A DNA stretch of 64,000 nucleotides from Hysterangium stoloniferum (lineage: Eukaryota > Basidiomycota > Agaricomycetes > Hysterangiales > Hysterangiaceae): positions 1-64,000 of the forward strand of contig WHVD01000291.1 in the NCBI GenBank assembly GCA_015178975.1, given 5' to 3'. The notes under the pieces were generated by a model that had not been told where the DNA came from, did not search any database, and saw only the letters and a list, made by a program, of their open reading frames with translations. Below are positions 12,050-22,200 of this stretch, in pieces. The position numbers and the translations under genes were made by a program. Each line of letters begins with the position of its first letter. Positions within the stretch are counted from its first letter, which is position 1.

Positions 12050-12330
12050 TGTCGAACCTTCTCATAATCCACCATAAGTCCGCTATGTCTCTGAGCTTTT
12101 GCGGAAGAAACAATAGAAGCAGGCGTAGGGCTAATCCACCCTAAGGTCGACATTTCTTCTGAGCTATTCCACAGGAAATAAGCAGAAGCGGGCGCAGGGT
12201 TAATCCACCATAAGCCCACCATGTCGTCGGAGCTTTTCCAGAAGAACAGAAACCTTTGTATCCCCGCAAGTCCCGGAAAGTGAGGTCGGCAAAATGCGAA
12301 ATTTATATGACCGTAAATAGGGAAGGACGT
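12050..12330 (-). repeat. Minisatellite M1, inverted block
   Basis: About three units of roughly 70 bases, reverse complement of the array found at 12890-13320 and of 28207-28485. The match to 28207-28485 spans the whole block, flanks included. Each unit contains TTATGGTGGATTA on the opposite strand. The unbroken reading frames across it are by-products of repeats whose length is near a multiple of three. Confidence 0.75.
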
Positions 12331-12620
12331 AGCACTTCTGCTCCAGCTGGTGTGGTCTGAGGTGGTCTGTTGCATGCTGGAAATGTTTTAAATTGCTATT
12401 TCATTATTACTTCCGCGGTAATGCATATTTATCCCTGATATATTCTGCACCCCACCGTGTCCATCCTAGCTCTGCACATCGATCTACCCTATTTTCGTTT
12501 AGAAAGACTAAGTTATCACATTTTGCGTAGGAGTGCTATTGCGCTCAAGTTCTCGACGGCTCGGGTAAAGCCCGTAGATCACGAGAACAACGTACCTTTG
12601 ATAAATAAACATATTTGACA
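12300..12620 (-). repeat. Dispersed repeat E2, inverted copy
   Basis: Reverse-oriented copy of a sequence also at 18060-18300 and 21610-21925, with a fragment at 28190-28250. Landmarks, read on the minus strand, are CCGTCGAGAACTTGAGCGCA, CGAAAATAGGG and ACCACACCAGCTGGAGCA. It adjoins M1 here and at 28.2 kb, so E2 and M1 appear to travel together. Bases 12620-12890 show nothing recognisable. Confidence 0.65.
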
Positions 12621-12889
12621 AAAGTGGACTGAACTAGAACAGAAGGCAGCAGACACCCAAGATTCAGTCGCTGCCTAGTGGGGCTGTAGGTAAACGACTG
12701 AGGTTGTACTCCATAGCGTCACATACATATATACGCGTGTGGGTGAAAAATGCGCTCGTACGATAAAAGGAAAAAATAAGCGCGTGGTCCAGTCCGATAT
12801 ACGATCTAGTAAGTGTTGCGGCGTTCAGGGTATGAGCATTCTTCCCTATTTACGGCCATCTAAATTTCGAATAGTGCTGATTTTATTTT

Positions 12890-13320
12890 CCGGGACTTGC
12901 GGGGATACAAAGGTTTCTGTGCTTCTGGAAACGCTCCGAGGACACCCCGGGCTTATGGTGGATTAACCCTGGGCCTGCTCCTGCATCTTTTATTATGGAA
13001 TAGCTCAGAGGACATGTCGATCTTATGGTGGATTAGCCCAGCGCCTGCTTCTGCTTCTTTTCATGTGGACAAGCTCAGAAGACATGCCGGCCATATGGTG
13101 GATTAGCCTGGGTCTCCTTCTCCTTCTTGTCTTCTGGAAAATCTGCGTCTGATTCTGCATCCTTTCTTCCCTAAAAGCTCAGAAGACATGCCGGGCTTAT
13201 GGTGGATTAGCCCTGCGCCTGCTTCGGCTTCTTTTCTTGTGGAAAGGCACAGGAGATATGCCGGGCTTATGGTGGATTAGCCTTGCGCCCGCTTCTCCTT
13301 TCCTCTGGAAAAGCTTGCTC
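12890..13320 (+). repeat. Minisatellite M1, forward array
   Basis: About six imperfect units of about 70 bases, each with CTCAGAAGACATGCCGGGC, TTATGGTGGATTAGCCC and GCCTGCTTCTGC in order. Units diverge by substitutions and small indels. No gene is supported within it. Confidence 0.75.
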
Positions 13321-13429
13321 GACACGAGGGCCGTATTATTAGCCTTGTTGGCGGTTACATTGACCCCTGCCTGGAACGCTCGGAAGGAGTGGCTGTCTTA
13401 CTTTTGGTCGATTAGCTGGGAGGTTGCTT

Positions 13430-13775
13430 CTTCTTCTTCCTTGGCTCTCAAGGATTGCCCAACAACCATAATTAAGAGAAATTCTTTTCTTCTTGGTTAT
13501 CCTGAAGGACCGCCAGCCAGGGTCTCGCAGACTTCTGACGGACTTCTGACGGTTATGATGGTCTTAAAGTGGATTAACCGGGGACTTGCTTCCGCTTCTT
13601 TTCTTCTCCTTTCTTCGAAATTATCCTTCAAGATAGGCCAGACGAATTATTGAGGATTTTTCCATGTAAAATAATCAAAGAGATTATTTTCTTCTTGAGT
13701 ATTGTGAATGACCGGCCAGCGAGATTCCCGAGGCCCGCCGGTCAATCATTTCCGCCCCACACCTAACATACCGAG
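13430..13775 (+). repeat. Dispersed repeat S, upstream of DUF2235 A
   Basis: Contains TTCTTCTTGGTTATCCTGAA, a GACCGGCCAG motif twice, and a GGTTATGATGGTCTTAA segment. Related blocks lie at 18670-18970 (before locus B) and 21930-22200 (before locus C). The block is thus a constant 5' neighbour of all three hydrolase loci, consistent with duplication of a shared upstream unit. Confidence 0.7.
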
Positions 13776-13789
13776 GAAAATCTATTTAG

Positions 13790-14078
13790 AAAAACCATAA
13801 ATCATGTCCCACATCTAGTTGAACCAAGACATTCCGTCTAATTTCTTCCCCCTCTAGAACTATATCCACCCCCTGATTGCTGCCTAGTTCCTTCCCCTTC
13901 CAGAACGACATCCAGCTCTTCATCACTGCATAAGTTCCTTCCCCTCTCATAACGACTCCTACCTCCTTATTTCTGCCTATTATACCCCCCTTCCAGAACG
14001 ACATCACCTATTTTCATCCCCATCCATACCGACGACAACCTCTATTACTGTCTATCTTCTTCATCCTCCTCCAGAACA
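13790..14078 (+). promoter_or_regulatory. Pyrimidine-rich upstream region of DUF2235 A
   Basis: Rich in C and T, with imperfect repeats of CCTTCCAGAACGACATC-like units at about 60-base spacing, reaching almost to the start codon. A related region precedes locus B (18975-19150). CT-rich tracts just upstream of transcription starts are common in filamentous fungal genes. No clear TATA box was found. Promoter function is inferred from position only. Confidence 0.4.
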
Positions 14079-16002
14079 ATGGACAACAATCTAAGGTGAG
14101 TATAATTCTGTCGGCGTCAGCCATTGATTTCGAGCTTTTATCAAGTAGTTCATGTAGCCAAAGCCCGAGAGAAGACGGATGCAAATGCAAAGCTCAACCA
14201 CCCGATGTACAAGGGAGGAATTTAATTGTCTGCATTGACGGGGCCTCAAATCAATCGGGGGATAAGGTATGTTCTTATGTTTATCGACAAATGTATGACT
14301 CGTCTGATCCTTCTCTACAGAATACCAATGTCATGGAGCTTTACAGTCAGCTCGTCAAGGATGACGCACGTCAACTCACATATTACAATAGCGGCATTGG
14401 GACCTATGCCAAACCCTATTGGAGGTCGGTGAGTTACTTGATACAAGTGCTCTGCAACAAGATTGCCTTCGTAATTGCCTGGTACGACGACGTTGTACAT
14501 AACCGATTGTTGATTAACATCATATCCCTAAAGGAACTTTGAGAAGATCATTATCGATGCATACCGATGGTTGGCGGACAACTACCGGGATGGTGACCGC
14601 ATCTATTTATTTGGTAATGTAGAGGAAATTCGGTGCTTCGTTTTCTTCGCTAATCGCATAGTTCAATCACAGGCTTCTCACGGGGTGCATATCAGGTGCG
14701 AGCTTTGGCGGGAATGATTCACACAGTCAGTGTTTGCGGGGTATTTTCCACGATCTCTTCACTTATGCTGAGAGATTAATGTGATTAGGTTGGCCTCATA
14801 CATAAAGGCAACGGGGAACAGATTCCATTGTAAGATTCAATTCTTATATCTATTCCGCAAGGGTATTGAGGTCATATTAGTGCATACGAACTGTATGCAG
14901 ATCCGGCAAGTGACGGAAATATGTCTGGCACCTCATACCGAATGAACCTGGCCCAACCCTTTAAGGAAACATTCTCTAGAAAAGACGTTCGAGTGCATTT
15001 TATTGGGGTTTGGTACGCTGATTATACTGTTCAGGGTGCGGCGCTTTATTAACAATAAACTTGTTGTTTCTCAGGGATACTGTTTCATCCATAAGAGGTC
15101 CAAATCTTCCACGAACGGTCACATTAGACCACATGTGTTTCTTCCGCCATGCACTTGCCCTCGATGAACGCCGGGTAAACTTCCTGCCTGAGTATGCTTG
15201 TCGCGGAGTCATGGTTCCTCAAAGTAAGTTATTAGTCATTAATATGAATTCCCTGCAACTCCTTCTCCCAGCACTATCCAAGCAGCAGTCGCTCCAAAAT
15301 GCTCCGAGTGCTGAACACCTCGCTCAGCAACAAACAGTTAAGGAAGTTTGGTTTCCGGGAGCTCATTCCGATATGCGAGTATCTTTCTATCTCTTTGATA
15401 TAATTCGCGTCAGCTGACGGGGCTTCGCAGAGGTGGAGGAAGCGTGATCAGCAGTGGCTTAGACCGTAGACACCCTGCCTTCTTATGGATGTCCTATGAA
15501 GCTGCATGGGCAGGTCTGAGGCTAATGGATTCCGATGTAGCATGGAAATGGGATGAACTAGGCCCAATGAATGAGTCACTCACGTCGGTTTGGAAACTCC
15601 TAGAGTATTTGCCGATAAAGCGACTATCCTACGAATCTGGAGACACCGTCACTTGGCGGTATGTTCTTACTGCATGGGTTCAACGTGTTAATTTTATAGG
15701 GCATTAGTCCACATCGTGGCCGGGGACGCAAAATACAGCCTGGACAGAAGGTGCACGTCTCTGCGGCATACTGTCAAAAGTCATATTCACCCAAGGCCGT
15801 CCTACCTGTGGATGGTCCACAATGGGTTGACTTTATAGGCCTTGGTGACCGAGAAGATCCGTTGTCTGTCCTGCGAGAACTCAAAGATATAGATCTACTA
15901 GAAATGGACATCTTTGAGCCAAATGCTGCAGACATCGTCATGAACATGATTGAAAGCTCGCCAGATAAAACAGGACCGCTGAACCGTCTGGCAATTATGT
16001 GA
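14079..16002 (+). CDS. DUF2235 alpha/beta hydrolase, locus A, intact
   Basis: Member of the DUF2235 family, whose characterised bacterial relatives (type VI Tle1 effectors) are phospholipases; the substrate here is unknown. Eleven exons join in one frame: 14079-14095, 14149-14266, 14321-14481, 14534-14613, 14673-14725, 14789-14829, 14881-15012, 15075-15223, 15272-15374, 15431-15658 and 15708-16002, giving 458 residues. RNLIVCIDGASNQ starts the domain. The nucleophile elbow is GFSRGAY (Ser128), the acid lies in GVWDTV (Asp202) and the base in GAHSDIGGG (His282). The tenth intron starts with GC at 15375 and restores the GGG motif. No signal peptide or membrane segment, so probably cytosolic. 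The gene may instead splice on at the last codon into downstream sequence. Confidence 0.85.
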
Positions 16003-16800
16003 AGTCAGGTTAACACATTTTCTTCATTCCACATCAATATCTAATAACATGGGTTTCTGACATAGCTTCGGGCATGATTGCGCTTTGTGGTGTGAACGAC
16101 GTTGCTAATCGCTTGGCGGCACTACTGCCAGCGTGTCCCATACCCCTTACATCACACATCACAGCTCAGATTGGCTACTATTCCCAGTTCATCAACATAT
16201 CTAGCATATCGCAACTAATTTTTCTTTTTATTATTCAGGGATTGTTTTCTCACAATTCTCAGAGCGAGTTCCGCGGGTTTCTTCAAGGCGCTCCTAACAG
16301 ACTGTATGCCAATCCCATATCCGATAATATCTATCTGACCACACCAAAGTAAACTTCCGAAAGTGGCACCCGACCACATTGGAAGCTGTCCTGAGCGATA
16401 GTCAGCATTTGGCATTTCTCATTTTCGGTGCTATTAAGGATCAAGTAATTTCGCTAAACGAAAAATTCTTGCAGTATGTCTTTCAAATTACTCAGAACTA
16501 AATTACGCTTGATGAATCCAAGTAAACCGTTGTGGTCGATTGGCGTAGATTTGGCCTACTGGTGGCCTCCACTCAACACCCTGCAGGAACGTGAATATGG
16601 TATGATGCACAACTTTATCAATTATGTAAATCTTCTTATTTATTGGCTGTAGACGTATTTCGAAGCAGCATATTGACGGCTGGCGAAATCATAGATCTGA
16701 TAGAACCCATCCTGCGGGAACCCCAACAAACGTTCGCTGATAGGTCCTTTAAGATTCTCACAAGTCTTGCGGAACGCGGTAAGCGTATTCCTGCTGGAGA
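16003..16800 (+). pseudogene. Helical-protein relic after DUF2235 A
   Basis: Several coding-like pieces follow the hydrolase: one around 16073-16140, one encoding VLSDSQHLAFLIFGAIKD near 16395, and one beginning MSFKLLRTKLRLMNPSK near 16476. The last is open in locus B (19590-19964) but frameshifted here by two extra bases near 16600. Leu-rich helices with EIIDLIEPIL suggest an armadillo-like repeat, a guess from pattern only. It may be the degraded C-terminal part of the hydrolase gene or a separate neighbour. Confidence 0.4.
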
Positions 16801-16805
16801 GATAA

Positions 16806-17640
16806 ACGGGAGGTGATGGTGCCGATGAAGCGAGTGTTTTTGGTAAAGACGAGTGAAAGGGGGGGGAACGTGGGAATATGAGGGAGTTGAAGGGGTTGGT
16901 GCACCTACATGTCCATGTGTACCAAACCATGTACTTTTTCAAGCTTTCCGTAATCCAACGACCTAGTATTGCAGATACACACTTTTGTACACAAACCCCT
17001 TAGAACTATATGAATGCAAAAAGTTTACGACGGCATTATCCAACGATGTTTCGTCACTTGTAGTTATGTGGCTTTCGGATGTGAAAATGCGGCATTTACT
17101 GGCACACTAGAAAATAATAGGGAGAATTTACTCGTACCTAGATCACTCAGAATATCATATGGCTATCTTGTTTCTTTCAGGACTTGAAATCTCTCGACTT
17201 AATGAGTTTCTTTTGGAATTTTCTTCCCCTTTGAAACGCTGACAGAATTATCATATTTCCGACGATATCACCATTTTGTACATTTCCAACTCTTATATAA
17301 AGTAGCTACTTGATGCTAAAATACCCTCATGGTTCCCAGTGTTTCAGTGGTATAAAGTCGAGCGAGGTGAGCACCACCCAACGATTGTCACAGGAACCTT
17401 AGACATATTTGATTGGAGTGGAAAGATCAGAGTGAGCAATTCGTTCATACATTTCATTCTATCCCAGCCTTCGACTTCGAGACCTTTTCGCTGCCTCTTT
17501 TAGACCAGGCACAAAGTACCAATAACTCTAAAATGCGGCCGGCTTCGCCGACGAATATGTCTTTGCCAGAATATTGCATTGAGACAGGGGACATATGTGA
17601 GGGATATATTAGTCGGAGATATAGATGGCGAAGATCTCTG
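16806..17640 (+). repeat. Dispersed repeat R1, second copy
   Basis: Resembles 10578-11560 throughout, including the TACTTTTTCAAGCTTTCCG motif, the CTTATATAAA box near 17295 and the frame ending ISRRYRWR near 17610. Alignment breaks near 17640, where a different coding-like tail begins. Confidence 0.6.
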
Positions 17641-18000
17641 CTCCCACCAATAAAACCCCGTATGAAACTATCTTAACTGCACCTACTGATTCACAAACGA
17701 CCAAACCCCAGAAGGGAAAGATGGCGGAACAGTTAAAGGCAATTACAGCAAGGTGTTTCTTTTTTTTTTCATTGCCTTTTCCTCTCAACGTCTGACCACA
17801 AAAATGGTAATATTGATGCACTCGGCTACCTCAAAGAGTACCCTGTTACTACAACGGCCGAGTTTAAGAACCTTGACAAGGAGACACGGGAGCTATGTCA
17901 ATATTGTTTCAACCTCATTAATATCATCAAACTATTTCATCTTCTGGGTGTGCGATGCACTAGCTAAGGAAATGGAGAAAAATTCTCGTTGTTGTGGCAG
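17640..18000 (+). pseudogene. Unknown Lys-rich gene relic
   Basis: Coding-like stretches read KGKMAEQLKAITA near 17720, then NIDALGYLKEYPVTTTAEF and NLDKETREL near 17810-17895. A possible GTCAAT...ACTAG intron leads to KEMEKNSR near 17970. A T-rich tract near 17756-17772 separates the first two pieces without a good acceptor. The family is not recognised. Position next to R1 suggests a host gene fragment carried in the mosaic. Confidence 0.3.
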
Positions 18001-18059
18001 CAACTAATCGATATATCGCATAGGGTCGAACATTTTTTCCATCTTGATCTCGCACCACT

Positions 18060-18300
18060 TCCCAGACAGCTTTTTTTTTCTTCTGCTAGATTATTGGGAA
18101 AATATGTCATTACCGTACGTTGTGATCTATAGTCTTTACCCGAGCCGTCGAGAACTTTGAGCGCAATAGCACTTCTACGTAAAATATGATAACTTAGCCT
18201 TCTAAACGAAAATAGGGCCGATCGATGTGCGGGGATAAGATGGACACGGTATAAATCAGGATAAATATGCATTACCGCGGAAGTAATGGATGACTCTCCG
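18060..18300 (+). repeat. Dispersed repeat E2, forward copy
   Basis: Matches the inverted copy at 12380-12600 and the forward copy at 21615-21850, with CCGAGCCGTCGAGAACTTTG, CGAAAATAGGG and a CCGCGGAAGTAATG end. Bases 18300-18650 show no gene or recognisable element. Confidence 0.65.
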
Positions 18301-18669
18301 TAGCCCTAGAATTCTAAATTCTCAGTTTTAAGTGATACTGCCGGTATGCTGATGGTTACATAAGCGACGACAGGGAAGCTGTCACGTCACCTTTCGATTC
18401 GTCCTAAACGAAAAATTATCAACGGGGTCAGGACCCTCGATCATAATTTTTGTGAGTACCTGATTCTCAATATGTCATATATTAATCCATATGTCCTTTT
18501 CAGTCATTTGCTTCCCCCCTGCCACCATGTATCCGGTCTGCAGCTGCGACTCTTGCTTTGTTCATTGCTATACCCTTTTTGTCTGGAAAGTCCTTTAAGG
18601 TTTACTAGTGAGCAAATACATTATTTAACGTTCAGTGACATGCGTCAAACAATTTACACAAATAAATAC

Positions 18670-18970
18670 AAATTTTTTTTTCTTCTTGGTTATCCTGAAA
18701 GACCGGCCAGCAAGTGTCTCGCGGACTTCGACGGCCATGATGGTCTTAAGGTGGATTAACTGGGGACTTGTTTCCGCTTCTTTTCATTTCATTTCATTTC
18801 TTAGAAATTATCCTCCAAGACCGGCCAGACAGGTTCTTGAATATTTCATCAGAATCAAAGAGATTCTTTTCTTCTTGGGTATTCTGAATGACCGGCCAGC
18901 CAGATTCCCGAGGCCCGCGGGTCAATTATTTCCACCCCGCATCTAACACACCGAGGAAAAGGCTATAAAG
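18670..18970 (+). repeat. Dispersed repeat S, upstream of DUF2235 B
   Basis: Second copy of the S block, with two GACCGGCCAG motifs and a short TTTCATTTCATTTC run near 18783. It precedes the CT-rich upstream region and the start codon of locus B in the same order as at locus A. Confidence 0.7.
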
Positions 18971-19150
18971 AATGTCCCACACTATCTAGTCGAACCAGGA
19001 CATTCTGTCTAATTTCTCTCCCCCCTCTAGAACTACATCCAGTTCGTCACTACTGCCAATTTCCTTCCCCTTCCAGAACGACATTCTGCTCTTCATCGCT
19101 GCATAACTCCCTTCCCCTCTCATAACGACTCCCACCATATCTCCAGAACA

Positions 19151-20070
19151 ATGGACAGCAACCTAAGGTGAGTATAATTCTGTCGGCCTCAGCCATCGAT
19201 TTCGAGCTTTTATCAAGTAGTTCATGTAGTCAAATTCCGAGAGAAGACGGATGCGAATGCAAAGCTCACCCACCCGATGTACAAGGGAGGAATTTAGTTG
19301 TCTGCATTGACGGGGCCTCAAATCAATCAGGGGATACGATATGTTCTTATGTTTATCGACAGATTCATGACCTCAGAGTGAGTTCCGAGAATTTTTTCAA
19401 GGCGCTCCTAGTAAACTGTATGTTAATCACATATCCGATGATATCCATCTGACCACACGAAAGCGAACTTCCGACCATGGCATCCGACCACACTGGAAAC
19501 TGTCTTGAGCGATAGTCAACAGTTGGCTTTGCTCATTTTCGGTGCTATTAAGGATTAAAGAGTTTCGCTAAACAAAAAGTTCTTGCAGTATGTCTTTCAA
19601 ATTCCTCAGAACTGAATTACGCTTGATGAATCCAAGTAAACCGTTGTGGTCGATTGGCGTAGATTTAGCCTACTGGTGGCCTCCACTCAACACCCGGCAG
19701 GGACGTGAATATGGTGATGCACAACTTTATCAATTATGTAAATCTACTTATTTATTGGCCGTAGACATATTCCGAAGCAACACATTGACGGCTGGCGAAA
19801 TCATAGATCTGATAGAGCCCATCCTGTGGGAACCCCAACAAGCGTTCGCTGACCAGTCCATTAACATTCTCACAAGTCTTGCGGAACGCGGTAAGCGTAT
19901 TCCTGCTGGCCAGATATTATCACACTCAATGTTGCTACAGAGGTGTTTCGCACCATGGTGGTGACTAACCATATTGGTGACAAGCTGGTGACTTGGCTGG
20001 AAAGTAACGACCAAACTCTCCGTGAAACCGCTACAACGCTTGAGGCTCCACTTGGGAAATATGGTACGTC
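19151..20070 (+). pseudogene. DUF2235 locus B, internally deleted
   Basis: Opens like locus A, with a 17-base first exon, the same intron and the RNLVVCIDGASNQSGD segment. Near 19370 it jumps to sequence equivalent to about 16257 in locus A. All catalytic residues (GFSRG, GVWDT, GAHSD) are therefore missing. The downstream helical segment is better kept than in A: 19590-19964 is open for 124 codons (from MSFKFLRTELRLMNPSK), with an intron from about 19892 leading to MVVTNHIGDKLVTWLESND. The exon 2 donor is also changed (GATATG instead of GGTATG). No hydrolase activity is expected. Confidence 0.75.
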
Positions 20071-20100
20071 CTTGTCGTTGCGATCCTAGATTTCTCCCTC

Positions 20101-20515
20101 TTTAGCCCTCATTAAAGAAGATGAACTCCAGGCGGGCAGTGCAGGAAGCGATGGTCCACCTGTAATCGTAGAGGAGAGGTCAACATCTGGAGTAGACACT
20201 GAAAGTGGTCAAAGGGGAAGGAAACGACCGACAACAATTGTCTGAAGTGTCTCAATAAAAATTGCGATGGTAGGTGGGACATATATCAATTCCCGGAGAT
20301 GCAGGCGAGTCTTTAACCCTCATTCAAGTAGATGAACCTAAGGCGGCAGTTCAGGAAGCGATGGTCCACCTGTGATCGTAGAGGAGAGATCAACATCTGG
20401 AGTAGAAACTGAAAGTGGTCAAAAGGTGAAGGAAGCGACCGACAACAATTGTTTGAACTGTCACAATAAGAATTGCGGGGGTAGGAGGGACATATCAATT
20501 CCCGGTGAGTCCTGG
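20101..20515 (+). repeat. ~210-base tandem duplication
   Basis: Two adjacent diverged units start near 20101 and 20312. The second stays open as GSDGPPVIVEERSTSGVE followed by NNCLNCHNKNCGG, a Cys/His cluster. The first has stops. It lies just downstream of the helical relic of locus B and may be an exon duplication of a decayed gene. Confidence 0.6.
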
Positions 20516-20754
20516 TACAATATTGACAATATTCAAGTTTGTGATTGTAAGCAGGCTGGTCCATCTAGACGCAACCATCCTGAATGAGGATTTGAAGGGT
20601 CGCATAGCTTGGTACATACAGTCTCATCTCACGGTCCATGCCATTACTTGTAACATTTCAAATATTAGTTCCTCTCTTCGTCTTACTTTAATTTCAAATT
20701 CTTAGTCAAATAGTACAATAGTCCTACTCACGAAATAGCAACGGTTCATTCACA

Positions 20755-21217
20755 TGTGCAAAGTTCCTTCTTCATAATTTTGGTCTTGTAACTCAAGACT
20801 GGTCCAATTGCGCCAGGGTGCACGCTGCGACAGTTCCAAGAGCATCCACGTTGCGAACCACTGCACGTCTTTGTTTCGGTGTGAAGTGATAGTGAAAGCC
20901 AGTTGACCAAGGTGTATGATGACCGCAAGAGGTTGGAACGTCTGATGGACGTGTCGTTTGCGCTCTTCAAGGGCCTGTTTCAACTATTCATAATGATCTC
21001 CATCTTCCCCCGTGCCCACATTATTACGCGTACCGTGGCCGGCACCGGCAACAAGATAATAGAATATATGAAAGCCAATCCAGTGTCTGTCTTGATTCCA
21101 GAAGTTCAGAAAACATTTAAAGAATTTGGCCACATATCAAGATTTTCCGAAGGGTTTCTATCTCTGAAAATCTTGGGATGTCTGCAGGGTGATAGAGCTC
21201 AGACACATGCGAAATAA
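20755..21217. pseudogene. Armadillo-like fragments in opposed orientation
   Basis: On the minus strand about 20755-20880 reads DVQWFATWMLLELSQRAPW, which has the look of an armadillo/HEAT helix pair. On the plus strand from about 20905 reads VYDDRKRLERLMDVSFALF and further helical sequence to about 21170. The two may be parts of one gene separated by an inversion near 20890. Family assignment is tentative and neither part is complete. Confidence 0.35.
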
Positions 21218-21219
21218 CA

Positions 21220-21610
21220 CTCCTGTTAACTCTTGAGCTCCTCACCGAAAACTCAACACCATGTGATGCACATAGCTCCTAAATCTATATATCCTTCTTT
21301 AAGCACCACATCCCCCAATATCTACCCTTTCCCTCGTTGTATAACTTATATTGAGATCACGATTCGCCAATGACCATATCATATTATGATTCATAAATGT
21401 TGAAACAACAGCAAAAATATACATACTTCGTAAATATATGGTAAGCATTCCATAGTCCCGCATAATAGTTTTGCATTTTTACCTTTTTGGAATTTGTGAG
21501 CAATCTGGAGTTGCACAAGCTATGTCCGTGGCCTTCCACGGTGTTTCCCACGTCCTTCGCGAACCGTTTAACATGCCCACTCTTCTGCCCACGTTCTTGC
21601 ACGATTTCCT
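21220..21610 (+). repeat. Direct repeat with 23830-24190
   Basis: Starts near CACCGAAAACTCAACACCAT and ends near GATTTCCTGTCAGCTTT, with about 390 bases shared with the stretch after locus C. It contains short frames only. The right-hand copy follows directly on the last codons of locus C, so the repeat probably derives from hydrolase 3' flanking DNA. Confidence 0.7.
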
Positions 21611-21614
21611 GTCA

Positions 21615-22200
21615 GCTTTACGTTGTTCTCGTGATCTATGGACTTTACCTGAGCCTTGGAGAACTTGAGCGCAATATCACGTCTACGCAAAATATGATCA
21701 CTTAGCCCTTTAGACGAAAATAGGGAAGATCATTGACAATATGCCGAGCTAAGATGGACACGGTGGGGCGTAGAATATATTAGGGATACATATGTATTAT
21801 CGCGGATGGAGTAATAATGAAATAGGAATTTAAAACATCCACAACAAGCAATAGACCAGCTCAGACCACACCAGCTGGAGCAAAAGTGCTGCGTCCTTCC
21901 CCATTTACGGCTATCTAAATTCCGAAGTTGCTTGTTCTTTTTCTTGTTCTTCTTCTTCCGTTCTCAAGAATTTCCCAACAATCAGAATCAAGAAAAGTTC
22001 TTTTCATCTTAGTTATGCTGAAAGGCGGGCCAGCCAGTGTCTCGCGGACTTCCCACGGCTATGATGGTCTTAAGGTGGATCAACCTGGGACTTGTTTCCG
22101 CTCATTTTCTTTTATTTTCTTAGAAATTATCCTTCAAGACCAGCCAGACAGGTTCTCGAGGATTTCCCATTCATCAGAATCAAAGATATTCTTTTTTTCT
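21615..22200 (+). repeat. E2 plus S repeats upstream of DUF2235 C
   Basis: Forward E2 copy (about 21615-21925) followed immediately by an S block (21930-22200). The combination shows that the modules join in different orders at each locus. No gene lies within it. Confidence 0.65.

Noticed and set aside
11926..12375. 149-codon minus-strand frame with repeated Trp-rich motifs
   Set aside because: It runs across M1 units; the same peptide repeats appear wherever M1 occurs, on either strand.
13786..14007. Minus-strand repeat protein upstream of DUF2235 A
   Set aside because: It is the reverse reading of the CT-rich imperfect repeats in the upstream region.
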